A DNA stretch of 64,000 bases from Thermoactinomyces vulgaris (GCF_003688725.1 NZ_REFP01000008.1:496001-560000), one strand, 5' to 3'. Positions 17,657-26,202 are shown, numbered from the stretch's first letter. The notes: generated from the sequence alone by a model not told the origin. Translations and numbers: made by a program.

Positions 17657-17914
17657 TGTTCCCATTTAAAGCATTGTGATTCCGTTTACAGGGACAACCC
17701 CAACACCATGGATCACTTCACATGGAAAGGAATTCAAAAGGCGTTAACCTTGGATGTGAAATAACAATTTTCCTGGCGGGTAAGATATGCCACGAAGTTG
17801 CTGAAATATGGTCTTTCGGGTAACGATTTGGGATCAGAAGGAGTAAGAGACTTGGATGAAGAGGATCCCACTGAAAAGTGGATTAAAGAAGTTTGTGATT
17901 TGACTGTTCATTGA
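17657..17914 (+). pseudogene. Gene remnant with one in-frame stop
   Basis: One frame reads YRDNPNTMDHFTWKGIQ up to a TAA at 17762-17764 and then, in the same frame, VRYATKLLKYGLSGNDLG and DEEDPTEKWIKEVCDL to a TGA at 17912-17914. No start codon with a ribosome binding site remains. It looks like a decayed small acidic protein gene. No family recognised. Confidence 0.45.
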
Positions 17915-17951
17915 AACCCATAATCAACTTTTACCCTTTTGCAATGGTTAG

Positions 17952-18117
17952 AACTTAAAAGGCTTAGAGGATTATTGGGAATTATTAGAAGAAGATGTCT
18001 TTCAGGATATCACCATCGATTTATGGTTATGAAGAATTAGTTGTTGTGTCGTTTGGTATAGAAGAGTCAAATTACGCAATCCGGTACCTCAAGCCTCTTA
18101 TTGACTGGTACCATTAG
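17952..18117 (+). pseudogene. Gene remnant split by a frameshift
   Basis: LEDYWELLEEDVFQDIT in one frame (from about 17964) passes into YGYEELVVVSFGIEESNYAI and YLKPLIDWYH in another frame, ending with TAG at 18115-18117. The two pieces join sensibly if a frameshift lies near 18012. Probably the C-terminus of another immunity-like or hypothetical protein. Confidence 0.45.
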
Positions 18118-18190
18118 CTCTGGGGTTGATCGACCTGTTAGATTATAGAAAATTTTTTCAATTCGCTTTCGGGGCCGCTTTGGGGAGGTG

Positions 18191-18780
18191 TCGGTCGGGT
18201 TTATTGCCGCTTGGTTAGGCATTCCCTCCTTTTCCTATCCGGTTGTGTTGGCGGGACCATGCTTTTTTGTCTGCGGGGGTGGTCCTGCTGGGGGTCATCA
18301 GCGGTTTGATCACCAGTATGTTGACCCCTTTTTTGCCGGTGATCATTAAAAACAGCGGATTCTCCATTACCAGTGTCGGGGTCCTCATGGCGGTGATCAC
18401 GTTGGTTTGGGTGATCGTCTCTCTTTTTATTAGTGGAGAAAAAATCCATCACAGAAAAGTCCTGTTGTTTACCGGATCCCAAATTTTGACCGGTGTGGTG
18501 GTTTTGCTTTTGATGGTGAAATTCCCGCCCCTTGTGGTCATTGCCATTTTGGTTTTACGATCCGTTTTTTTATCCGTCTCAATCCGCTTTTTTCGTCGGA
18601 GATGCACTCGGGGGATCGGTGGGAGGATGGCTGTACAGTTATCACATGAATGTTGCCATTCTCGTTTGCGGGGGGCTGACTTTGCTGAATGCGCTGTTGG
18701 TGCCTTTGTTGTTTGCAATCGTCAAAGCCAAAGAAAAACACCGGCTGGTTCATGATCAGTCTTTTCATAAGAATGTGTGA
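18191..18780 (+). pseudogene. MFS transporter remnant with internal deletion
   Basis: Three pieces in three frames: SVGFIAAWLGIPSFSYPVV (18191 on), then a stretch with about three membrane helices (GVVLLGVISGLITSML, SITSVGVLMAVITLVWVIV, LTGVVVLLLMVK) in the frame of 18243, then DALGGSVGGWLYSYHMNVAI and GLTLLNALLVPLLFAIVKAK in the frame of 18532. The end is that of a major facilitator protein, but the central five to seven helices are missing. It is therefore a frameshifted and internally deleted pseudogene. Confidence 0.8.
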
Positions 18781-18845
18781 ACTCCATGAAACCGCACAAA
18801 TGTTGCGGGAGCCGGGTGCACCTTCAGACGTGAAAAACATATGAT

Positions 18846-18876
18846 AAAAAGAGACACCAGCACGGTGTCTCTTTTT
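18846..18876. terminator. Strong bidirectional terminator
   Basis: A perfect 13-bp stem: AAAAAGAGACACC (18846-18858), 5-base loop, GGTGTCTCTTTTT (18864-18876). It follows the MFS remnant and also faces the minus-strand zinc-ribbon gene. Confidence 0.92.
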
Positions 18877-19058
18877 GAGAGAAGAAAAAAGGGTGTTGAG
18901 AATGTGATCTATGTGAGTTGTCCGTCCATACAGAGATGGTTGTCTTCGATGTTCAGAATGGATCTCTTATGTGATGTTGCTGAAAACGGTACTTTGCAAG
19001 TGCCGCTGCGATATTTCCACAGCGATGGCAGCAATCAATATCTGTCCGTATTTCAGAA

Positions 19059-19193
19059 TCAGTAAGAGAGATCGGCAGTGGACCAGGTTTTGCATTTGGG
19101 GCAGCGGACCATGCTGCCGGGAAGTGCTTTGCACACTTCGGTTTTACATTTGTGGCAAATCACTGTGACGAGCTGGTCTTTTTTTGAGTGCAT
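19059..19193 (-). CDS. Small zinc-ribbon-like protein
   Basis: A 44-residue protein not recognised as a named family. It reads MHSKKDQLVTVICHKCKTEV in its first half and carries two CxxC knuckles, CHKC at 13-16 and CPKC at 31-34, spaced as in a zinc ribbon. GGGGGGAAG precedes the ATG, and a promoter with TTTACA, a 16-base spacer and TACAAT lies directly upstream on the same strand. These features make it a real gene despite its size. Role unknown; small zinc ribbons often bind nucleic acid or partner proteins. Confidence 0.65.
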   Translation of the reverse strand: MHSKKDQLVTVICHKCKTEVCKALPGSMVRCPKCKTWSTADLSY

Positions 19194-19232
19194 GCTGCTT
19201 CCCCCCAATCGGGAACGTGACTCCTAACATCG

Positions 19233-19260
19233 ATTGTACATATTTTTATCAATTTGTAAA
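19233..19260 (-). promoter_or_regulatory. Promoter of the zinc-ribbon gene
   Basis: Read on the minus strand: TTTACA (19260-19255), 16-base spacer, TG-extended TACAAT (19238-19233). Confidence 0.55.
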
Positions 19261-19402
19261 TAATATTATAATTTTTCAGTAACCTGGTGGGGGGTTCGTA
19301 ATTGGGTTTTACATTCGGTAAAATAAAACAGGCAATTTGATTTTAAAAGAAAAACAAATAGGCTGTCCAAAACGGCCGGCCCATTTAAGGAGGGGTGATG
19401 AA

Positions 19403-19708
19403 ATGGATGAGAAGTTGATCCGGGTGTTGCTTCATGCGAGCATCTGGTTTGCTCCGATTTTGGTGCCGTTGATTGTGTTTTTGTTTGGAAGTGACCGGGA
19501 ATTAAAAAGATTGGCTTTGCAAGCGGTGGTTTTTCATGGTTCCGTTTTGTCGCTGTTATGGATTTCTACAAATTTATTGTGGATTCTGATCGGGTTCCCG
19601 TTCATCGTGGTTTTCGGACTGGCGGCTTTGTTTGTCCCGTTGACGGGCATTATTCGTGCGTTGCAAAATCGTCCGTTTCAATATCCGATCATTAAGAAGT
19701 GGATTTAA
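19403..19708 (+). CDS. DUF4870-type membrane protein
   Basis: A 101-residue membrane protein with three predicted helices (about 7-27, 38-60, 66-90). Seen: HASIWFAPILVPLIVFLFG and RLALQAVVFHGSVLSLLW, the arrangement of the Tic20/DUF4870 family, small membrane proteins of unknown role. AAGGAGGGG lies before the ATG at 19403. It stands alone before the nuclease gene. Length is usual for the family. Confidence 0.7.
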   Translation: MDEKLIRVLLHASIWFAPILVPLIVFLFGSDRELKRLALQAVVFHGSVLSLLWISTNLLWILIGFPFIVVFGLAALFVPLTGIIRALQNRPFQYPIIKKWI

Positions 19709-19809
19709 ATTTTCTTTACCGAATTTGATTTTTAATCGGGAGTGTGGTAATTTAGAAAAGAAGTACAAATGGAAATATATACAGTTGGATCATGAAAAAA
19801 GGAGTAGGA

Positions 19810-20535
19810 ATGGTGAGGAGTTTCAAAAAGCTGTCGATTTTGGGTTTGTTGGTTGCGTTGCTCATGGCTGCCGGCTGTGGAAATGATGAGAAAGTGGAAG
19901 TGCCGAAAAAATCCGTCACCGTGATTGACGGGGACACGATTAAAATCAAGTTGAAAAATAAAGAGGAGACCGTCCGGTTGCTGTTGGTGGACACGCCGGA
20001 AACCAATCATCCTCAGCTGGGAAAACAACCGCTCGGAGAGGAAGCCACAGCATTTACCAAGCAATTGATCGAAAAAGCCAATCAAATTGAATTGGAAAAG
20101 GAAGAGAACAAAAGAGACAAGTACGGGCGTTTCCTTGCCTATGTCCATGTGGACGGCAAACTGTTGCAGGAAGAGTTGGTGAAAAACGGTTTTGCCCGGG
20201 TGGCCTATGTGGATGATCCAAAAGCCAAGTATCTGGAAGACCTGAACCAGGCCCAAAAAGAGGCGGAACGTAAGAAAGCCGGCATTTGGCAATGGGATTC
20301 GTATGTCCAGAAAAACGGATTTAAAGTTGAATCTTTACAAGATGAAACCAATATTTTTGTTGCAAGCAAAAACAGCGATGTTTATCACCCGATCGGATGT
20401 GAAGCGGTGAAAGACATCAAACCGGACAATATCATTTATTATTATTCCGAGCAGGATGCAATGAAAGACAAGCGCAAACGCAGTCAGGTGAAAGAATGCT
20501 GGGATCGGTATCATGAATTGATGATGGGAAGGTGA
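19810..20535 (+). CDS. Thermonuclease-family (SNase) lipoprotein
   Basis: A 241-residue secreted nuclease. A lipoprotein signal peptide ends MAAGCGN with Cys23 as the lipidated residue. The staphylococcal-nuclease domain follows: IDGDTIKI, VRLLLVDTPETNHP (catalytic Arg), DKYGRFLAYVHVDG (catalytic Glu/Arg region), and GIWQWDSY. A C-terminal extension of about 70 residues has HPIGCEAVKDI and SQVKEC, possibly a disulfide or metal site. The ATG at 19810 is preferred over 19792 because AAAGGAG lies between them with correct spacing. Surface nucleases of this kind degrade external DNA for nutrients or competence. spo0M follows 6 bases later. Confidence 0.85.
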   Translation: MVRSFKKLSILGLLVALLMAAGCGNDEKVEVPKKSVTVIDGDTIKIKLKNKEETVRLLLVDTPETNHPQLGKQPLGEEATAFTKQLIEKANQIELEKEENKRDKYGRFLAYVHVDGKLLQEELVKNGFARVAYVDDPKAKYLEDLNQAQKEAERKKAGIWQWDSYVQKNGFKVESLQDETNIFVASKNSDVYHPIGCEAVKDIKPDNIIYYYSEQDAMKDKRKRSQVKECWDRYHELMMGR

Positions 20536-20541
20536 TAAAAA

Positions 20542-21489
20542 GTGTTGAAAGATCTGATGGCCCGGTTTGGCAAAGGGGCTGCAAAGGTGGATTTGGTGCT
20601 GGATGAGAGCCGGTTCCAATTGGGGGACACAGTGGAAGGAAAATTGCTCATTCATGGTGGCGAGGTTGAACAAAAGATCAACAAGATTGATGTGAAGCTG
20701 GAAGTCATCATCCGGCACGGGGATACGGATCATGTTCATACCATCACATCGATTCCTTTTTATGAATCATTTACCATCCGCCCCGGCGAAACCAGGGAAT
20801 TTCCGTTTGCATATCAATTGCCTTATGACCTTTTGATTTCAGGAAACTACGTCACCTATTATTTTCACACTGATTTGGATATTGCCGGCGGGGTGGATCA
20901 AAAGGATCGCGATTACATAGAAATCCTTTGTCCCGCGCCATTGCAAAAAGTGCTCGACGCTTTGGGCCAATTGGGTTTCAGGGAAAAGCATGACTCCCGG
21001 GAGTTTAACGGACGGGTGCAGGAATTTGAACTTTTCCCGACCGGTTTCTTGCAGGGGCAAGCGGAAGAATTGGAGTTTGTCGCCGCCGTTCAGCCGGACG
21101 GAATCAGGTTGTTGCTGGAACTGGAACTTTACTCTTCTTTTGGAGGCAAACAAGAGATCAAGCGGGAAGTTTTCATTTCCAATGAAGAATTGGAGCCTGA
21201 GTCTGAGTTGGTCGGGCGGTTGCAGCAAATTTTGAGCGAAATGGCGGAGGCCCAAGGTGGATATCATGGAAGCTTTTCTCATGAACCGGTTTACCATGAA
21301 CACAGTCACGGTCACAGCCACAGTCAAGGTTCTTCCGGGTTGGCCGGAGCCATTGGCGGCTTTGCTGCCGGCATGATCGGCGGGATGATCATGAATGAAG
21401 TGATTGATGGATTGATGGATGATGACGATGATGACGACGATGATGAAGCATTGGAAGCATTGGAAGATTTCTTTGAAGATGAAGATTAA
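20542..21489 (+). CDS. Sporulation-control protein Spo0M with His/Gly/Asp-rich tail
   Basis: A 315-residue SpoOM-family protein with an arrestin-like fold. The family part (VDLVLDESRFQLGDTVEG, IPFYESFTIRPGETREFPF, GNYVTYYFHTDLDIAGGVDQ) covers about 1-240. Bacillus subtilis Spo0M ends near 258 residues; here an extra tail has a His-rich patch (HEHSHGHSHSQ), a glycine-rich segment (GLAGAIGGFAAGMIGGMI) and nine aspartates in a row followed by an acidic end. Spo0M influences early sporulation and cytoskeletal functions; the mechanism is unclear. The start is GTG at 20542 after GGAAGGTG (TTG at 20545 also possible). A terminator follows. Confidence 0.85.
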   Translation: MLKDLMARFGKGAAKVDLVLDESRFQLGDTVEGKLLIHGGEVEQKINKIDVKLEVIIRHGDTDHVHTITSIPFYESFTIRPGETREFPFAYQLPYDLLISGNYVTYYFHTDLDIAGGVDQKDRDYIEILCPAPLQKVLDALGQLGFREKHDSREFNGRVQEFELFPTGFLQGQAEELEFVAAVQPDGIRLLLELELYSSFGGKQEIKREVFISNEELEPESELVGRLQQILSEMAEAQGGYHGSFSHEPVYHEHSHGHSHSQGSSGLAGAIGGFAAGMIGGMIMNEVIDGLMDDDDDDDDDEALEALEDFFEDED

Positions 21490-21492
21490 TCC

Positions 21493-21532
21493 AAAAAGTG
21501 GTGAATGACCCGATGGTTATTCATCACTTTTT
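21493..21532 (+). terminator. Terminator after spo0M
   Basis: AAAAAGTGGTGAAT pairs with ATTCATCACTTTTT (one G-T pair), followed by TTATTTTC. Confidence 0.85.
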
Positions 21533-21721
21533 TTATTTTCGGGCGGTTCACAGTGGAAGAAATCGAAAGAAAGAATATTATAAAATGATAATGGTAGAAT
21601 TTAAGATTAACAGATTCCAATTGGAGTAGAAGGGTTTATTTTTTGTTATGAAGAATTAATTCTAATGGAGAATGAATTATCTGAATATTGTGGTTGTCAA
21701 TCTGTTTCAGGGGGAATGTCG

Positions 21722-22423
21722 ATGAGCGTGTATGTTGTGATAGACCCGGGGCACGGCGGGAAAGACCCGGGAGCAAGTGCTCATGGATTGGCGGAAAAAG
21801 ACGTGGTTCTTCAAATTTCCAAAAAAATGAATGATTATTTTGGGGAGTATAAAGGGGTTACTGTTTCCCTGACCCGTTGGGATGACCGTTATCTGGATTT
21901 GAATGAGCGGTCCGATTTTGCCAATGCAAGAAACTGTGATCTCTTTTTATCAATTCATATCAATTCGGCCAGCTCTTCGCAAGCAGAGGGATTCGAAACG
22001 TATATTCACCCCAATGCCGCTTCCAAAACCAAGAATTATCAAAATCAACTGCATTCGACCATCACCAATTATTTATCCCAATACCAAATAAAGGACCGGG
22101 GAAAAAAGCAAGCAGACTTTGCGGTGCTTCGCAATACAAAGATGGCGGCCATATTGATTGAAAATCTCTTTGTCACCAATGAAAGGGAAAATCAATTATT
22201 AAAAGACGGCAAGTTTATTGATGGTTTGGCCCAATCCATTGTGGAAGGGGTTGCCCGTATTTACGGATTGGAAAAGAAAAAAACGGAACCGAAACCAATG
22301 TACCGCATTACGGTGAATGGAAAAGTGGTCTATGACACAGCGTATGAGTCTAAAATCACGGAAGCCATTCTCGAGGCGGTAAGAAAAGGAGCCGATGAAA
22401 TCCAATTGAACAAATTGAATTAA
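21722..22423 (+). CDS. N-acetylmuramoyl-L-alanine amidase (Amidase_3, CwlC-like)
   Basis: A 233-residue zinc amidase that cuts the bond between N-acetylmuramic acid and L-alanine in peptidoglycan. Zinc ligands appear as VVIDPGHGGKDPG (His), LNERSDFANA (Glu) and LSIHINSASS (His), with the catalytic Glu in ILIENLFVTN. There is no signal peptide, as in Bacillus CwlC, which acts in mother-cell lysis after sporulation; a similar job is inferred. The C-terminal 50 residues (YRITVNGKVVYDTAYES) are not SPOR repeats. ATG 21722 is chosen since CAGGGGGA lies too close to the ATG at 21716. Confidence 0.85.
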   Translation: MSVYVVIDPGHGGKDPGASAHGLAEKDVVLQISKKMNDYFGEYKGVTVSLTRWDDRYLDLNERSDFANARNCDLFLSIHINSASSSQAEGFETYIHPNAASKTKNYQNQLHSTITNYLSQYQIKDRGKKQADFAVLRNTKMAAILIENLFVTNERENQLLKDGKFIDGLAQSIVEGVARIYGLEKKKTEPKPMYRITVNGKVVYDTAYESKITEAILEAVRKGADEIQLNKLN

Positions 22424-22430
22424 AGAAAGG

Positions 22431-22453
22431 GAAGGAGGATGTATTCCTCCTTC
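22431..22453 (+). terminator. Terminator after the amidase gene
   Basis: GAAGGAGGA and TCCTCCTTC form a perfect 9-bp stem with a 5-base loop, followed by TTATATTTTATT. Confidence 0.88.
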
Positions 22454-22638
22454 TTATATTTTATTCACCATATCCAAGCGGTATTCTGAATAAAAATAAC
22501 TATATTTATTTTGCATATATAAGATCTTTTATAATAAAATATTTTAAAATATTGAAAGAGAAAAGAGATCCATTGGACAAGGCTTCGGATGAAGGATGGA
22601 GCAATTGTTCAGACAGGGGGGTAGTGGAGGTGTACCGG

Positions 22639-23880
22639 ATGAAGAAATTGTTGAAAAATATGACTTTTCAAGTTCTGTCAGCCATTTTTATCGGGATCTT
22701 GCTGGGAGTCTTTGTTCCGGATGTAGCCAAAATGATGAAACCATTGGGAGAAATGTTTATCAACATGGTAAAAATGGTGATTGCACCGTTAATATTTTTT
22801 ACCATCGTGCTTGGCATTGCCAAAATGGGAGACATGAAAAAAGTGGGCAGGGTCGGGGGAAAAGCGCTGATCTATTTTGAAATCGTTACCACTTTTGCTT
22901 TGGTTATCGGACTGATTGTTGCCAATTTGGTGGAACCCGGTGAAGGAGTGAACCTTCAAGCAACCCAAGCCGAAAGCGACCAAGTGAGTGAATACGCCCA
23001 AGAAGGGGAAAAAATGAAGCTGTCCGATTTCATCATTCATATCATTCCGTCCAATGCAGTGGAAGCTTTCGCGAAGGGGGATATTTTGCAAGTTGTTTTC
23101 TTTGCGGTTTTGTTCGGGTTTGCCCTGGTTTCGCTGGGAGAGACGGGAAAGCCTGTGATTGATCTGTTTGACCGGATTTCCAATGTATTCTTTAAAATCG
23201 TCAACATCGTGATGAAAGCGGCTCCGGCGGGGGCATTCGGGGCGATGGCTTTTACCATCGGAAATTATGGTTTGGCGACGTTGGTTCCGCTTGGTAAATT
23301 GATGTTGTCGGTTTATGCAACCATGTTTTTGTTTGTGTTCGTGATCCTGAACCTGATTTGCAAAATGTACGGTTTCAGTCTCCTGAAATATTTAAAATTT
23401 ATTAAGGAAGAATTGTTGATTGTGCTCGGCACTTCTTCGTCGGAATCGGTCCTGCCGCAAATGATGAAAAAAATGGAGAAGGCAGGGTGTTCCAAATCGG
23501 TGGTCGGCTTGGTCATGCCGACCGGCTATTCCTTTAATTTGGACGGAACCAGCATTTATTTGACCATGGCGGTTGTGTTTTTGGCACAGGTCAGCGGAGT
23601 GGATTTGACCCTGACCCAAGAGCTGACCATCCTGGCCATTTTGATGTTGACGTCCAAAGGTGCCGCCACCGTAACCGGGGGAGGATTCATTGTTTTGGCT
23701 TCCACCCTGAGTGCCATGCAAGTGATTCCCATGGAAGGGTTGGCGCTGTTGTTGGGAGTGGACCGGTTCATGTCTGAAGCACGGGCCATCGTCAATATGA
23801 TCGGAAACGGGATTGCCACCTTGGTGGTGGCCAAAAGTGAAAAAGAGTATCATCCGGACGGAGAATATAATTTGGAATGA
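22639..23880 (+). CDS. Dicarboxylate/amino acid:cation symporter (DAACS family)
   Basis: A 413-residue transporter of the GltP/DctA family taking up C4-dicarboxylates or glutamate/aspartate with Na+ or H+. The N-terminal helices (FQVLSAIFIGILLGVFVP), the serine-rich re-entrant loop GTSSSESVLPQM, the motif MPTGYSFNLDGTSIYLT and the second hairpin loop GGFIVLASTLSAM are all present. The MPTGYSFNLDG form is shared by DctA and Bacillus GltT, so the substrate is not settled. ATG 22639 follows GGAGGTG. It is a single-gene unit ending at a terminator. Confidence 0.92.
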   Translation: MKKLLKNMTFQVLSAIFIGILLGVFVPDVAKMMKPLGEMFINMVKMVIAPLIFFTIVLGIAKMGDMKKVGRVGGKALIYFEIVTTFALVIGLIVANLVEPGEGVNLQATQAESDQVSEYAQEGEKMKLSDFIIHIIPSNAVEAFAKGDILQVVFFAVLFGFALVSLGETGKPVIDLFDRISNVFFKIVNIVMKAAPAGAFGAMAFTIGNYGLATLVPLGKLMLSVYATMFLFVFVILNLICKMYGFSLLKYLKFIKEELLIVLGTSSSESVLPQMMKKMEKAGCSKSVVGLVMPTGYSFNLDGTSIYLTMAVVFLAQVSGVDLTLTQELTILAILMLTSKGAATVTGGGFIVLASTLSAMQVIPMEGLALLLGVDRFMSEARAIVNMIGNGIATLVVAKSEKEYHPDGEYNLE

Positions 23881-23884
23881 CAGA

Positions 23885-23913
23885 AAAACCACACCTTTAA
23901 AAGGTGTGGTTTT
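23885..23913. terminator. Bidirectional terminator between the symporter and R2lox
   Basis: AAAACCACACCTT pairs perfectly with AAGGTGTGGTTTT, with T runs on both strands. Confidence 0.92.
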
Positions 23914-23916
23914 TTA

Positions 23917-24807
23917 TTAAAACCCGTCAGAAGAGAGGGAATCAGGGGATGTCGGATCGAATGTGCCGTTTTTGGCCCGGGACAATATCTCGATGCGGAC
24001 GTTAATTTGTTTTTCGGCAAAGCGCCGGAGTTTTTTCATATCCACTCCCAGCGGGCTGACACCTTCCTGGTATCGGGATACGATTTCCAAACCGTATGGC
24101 GCCAGTTCTTCCATTTTTTTGACGAACTGGTCAAACAGGGAAGGTTTTTCGTGAATCAACCGCTGCAAGAGATAGGTTCCATAGCTGATGTGGCGCGATT
24201 CGTCCAATTTCAAATAACCGATTCCTTCCATCAATCCCGGCATCAAACCGGATTTGTCCAGCCCTTCATGGAAACTGGTATAACCGGTTTCCGCCAACAC
24301 GCCTTCCACAAACATGTTGTAAATGGTGGCGGCATCCACAATCGCTTCGGGCGAAGCATCATGCAACAAGCGGTTCAAGGATTCCGGAAGCATTTCGTTG
24401 AAAATTTTGCGGTATGCGGGGGAATGGTATCGGGAAAGATCGCCGGTTTCCCCGATAGCATTGAGAAACAGTCGGAAAAATTCGGTATGTTTGGCTTCAT
24501 CGAATAAAAATGTCGTCAGATACAATTCCTCTTCCAAACGCCCTTCTTTGGCGATGACCATGATCAGAGGCAGCAAATCAATGGTGACCGCTTCTTCTCC
24601 GGCCAAAAAACTGGACGACCGTGCCCGGATTTCTTCTTTTTGTTGTTCGGTCATCTGTTCCCAATCTTTTTTGTCTTTTGAAAAATCGATGGATTCCGGG
24701 TTCCATGTTCCTGCACGTTTGGCTTTTTGATAAAGCTGATATGGAAATGAATCAAACCGGAGACCTCCCGGACGGGTTGACTGAAATTCTTTGCGCATGT
24801 GTTGCAT
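23917..24807 (-). CDS. R2-like ligand-binding oxidase (R2lox)
   Basis: A 296-residue ferritin-like protein of the R2lox group, which uses a Mn/Fe cofactor, binds a long-chain fatty-acid-like ligand and forms a Val-Tyr ether cross-link; its physiological reaction is unknown. Every key residue is present: E71, E104/H107 (DEAKH), E168, E203/H206 (DESRH) as metal ligands, and V74 with Y163 as the cross-link pair (GEEAVT; IYNMFVEG). This pattern separates it from true ribonucleotide reductase R2. No NrdA-type large subunit is nearby. It follows an Fe-ADH gene by 15 bases, as the second gene of a minus-strand operon; GGAGGAGGCG precedes the ATG (an ATG three codons later is also possible). Confidence 0.92.
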   Translation of the reverse strand: MQHMRKEFQSTRPGGLRFDSFPYQLYQKAKRAGTWNPESIDFSKDKKDWEQMTEQQKEEIRARSSSFLAGEEAVTIDLLPLIMVIAKEGRLEEELYLTTFLFDEAKHTEFFRLFLNAIGETGDLSRYHSPAYRKIFNEMLPESLNRLLHDASPEAIVDAATIYNMFVEGVLAETGYTSFHEGLDKSGLMPGLMEGIGYLKLDESRHISYGTYLLQRLIHEKPSLFDQFVKKMEELAPYGLEIVSRYQEGVSPLGVDMKKLRRFAEKQINVRIEILSRAKNGTFDPTSPDSLSSDGF

Positions 24808-24822
24808 CGCCTCCTCCGCATT

Positions 24823-26001
24823 TCAAGTGTTGATGGATTGGTCAAAAACTTCACGAACGATCCTTAAGATGGTCTCATCAGGAATCGGATAAATTCCTGC
24901 CGGATCCTGTTTCACCAGCGAGACCAATTCCTGCTCGAGTTCAGGGGTGAAATGCCAATCAGCAAATGTATCCGGCAATCCCACGTTTTTTCGGAATTCT
25001 CTCAGGAACCCGGTGACTGCATCGATCGCCGGTGGAATTCCGATGATTTTGGAAAATGACTCGATTCGCGGCTGATAGAATGAGGGCAGGCCTTCCATGA
25101 CAGTGGGCAACAAGACCGCATTGGCCAGCCCGTGCGGAATCCCGAACCGGGCGCCGAGGGCGTGGGACAAATTGTGAACGGGGACGGCCGTCAACGAGAA
25201 ACAAAAAGCAATAATGGCCATTGAACTGGCAATCAGCATTTGTTCACGGGCTTCGAGATTGTTTCCATCTTCCACCGCCACAGGAAGGTGTTTTAAGATC
25301 ATTTGCATGGCTTGGATGGCAAAAGCATCCGTATACGGATGAGCGGTCGGTGAAAAAAAGGCTTCCACTGCATGGGTGAGTGCATCCATTCCGGTTGCAG
25401 CTGTCATTTCAGGCGGCAGACTGACGGTCAGCTCCGGATCGAGAATCGCAATATCGGCAGCGATATAGGGATGAAACAGATTGGCTTTTTTCTGATATTT
25501 CTCATGAAAGATGACAGCCACCGGAGAAACTTCGGATCCCGTGCCGGCCGTGGTCGGGATGGCGATATGCGGAATCGGAATGGGTTTTGCTTCCGGCAGG
25601 GTTATTTGTTCAACCGGTTTAAGGGATTCGTGAATATCTTGTTTTCCCAAATGCAAAAGCCATTTGACCCCTTTGACGGTATCCAGGACACTCCCGCCTC
25701 CCAAAGCGATGAGTGCATCAGCTTGGCGGTCACGGAAAAATTGGGCCGCACGATTGATTTTTTCTCCCTTGGCGTCTTGCTCGATTTCATCGAATATTCC
25801 GACCAATTGCACCGGTTTGACCGTCTGGTCCAGGAGCTTTTTGATTTTTTCCGTGATGCCGGCTTGGGTTAAACCTTTGTCAGTGAAAAGGACCACCCGT
25901 TTTCCTCCCAGTCCGTGCACGAATTCAGCCAAACGGGAACAAGTCCCTGAACCGCTGTGGACTTGGGAATGGAGAAAAAATTGGAAGGAAGAAAAAGTCA
26001 T
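24823..26001 (-). CDS. Iron-containing alcohol dehydrogenase
   Basis: A 392-residue group III (iron-dependent) alcohol dehydrogenase. NAD(P) site GGGSVLDTVKG, IPTTAGTGSEVSP, and the metal-binding residues in ADIAILDPEL (Asp), MDALTHAVEAFF (His), PVHNLSHALGARF (His) and GIPHGLANAVLLP (His) are seen. It would oxidise an alcohol or reduce an aldehyde in the cytoplasm; substrate unknown. AGGGGTGAAAAA precedes the ATG. Being transcribed with R2lox suggests the two enzymes act on the same lipid-like or aldehyde substrate, but that is inference. Confidence 0.9.
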   Translation of the reverse strand: MTFSSFQFFLHSQVHSGSGTCSRLAEFVHGLGGKRVVLFTDKGLTQAGITEKIKKLLDQTVKPVQLVGIFDEIEQDAKGEKINRAAQFFRDRQADALIALGGGSVLDTVKGVKWLLHLGKQDIHESLKPVEQITLPEAKPIPIPHIAIPTTAGTGSEVSPVAVIFHEKYQKKANLFHPYIAADIAILDPELTVSLPPEMTAATGMDALTHAVEAFFSPTAHPYTDAFAIQAMQMILKHLPVAVEDGNNLEAREQMLIASSMAIIAFCFSLTAVPVHNLSHALGARFGIPHGLANAVLLPTVMEGLPSFYQPRIESFSKIIGIPPAIDAVTGFLREFRKNVGLPDTFADWHFTPELEQELVSLVKQDPAGIYPIPDETILRIVREVFDQSINT

Positions 26002-26173
26002 TTTTTCACCCCTGTATATGTTATATTGATAAAAACAAATGAATATTTACAAGGATCGGTCGGCCTGTGGCTTATAAAAGCAACCTCCCTATTTTATTAT
26101 ACAATGTTTTCTTTTTTGAAAGCGATTAATATTAATAAGATTCTAATTGTCTTACATTAATATTTGTGAGATA

Positions 26174-26202
26174 TTTAGAAATATATTTGTTTAGATTATA
26201 AT
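26174..26202 (+). promoter_or_regulatory. Promoter of pyc
   Basis: TTTAGA (26174-26179), 17-base spacer, TATAAT (26197-26202), 48 bases before the pyc start. The surrounding 26002-26173 is AT-rich and otherwise empty. Confidence 0.65.

Noticed and set aside
18841-19065. 74-codon plus-strand frame
   Set aside because: It begins inside a strong terminator stem and encodes no recognisable pattern.
21400-21489. Poly-Asp codons at the end of spo0M as a tandem repeat or error
   Set aside because: The GAT/GAC run is irregular in codon use and stays in frame to a normal stop, so it is coding.
23917-24807. Class I ribonucleotide reductase beta subunit
   Set aside because: The Val/Tyr cross-link pair and ligand pattern are those of R2lox, and no nrdA-like gene is near.
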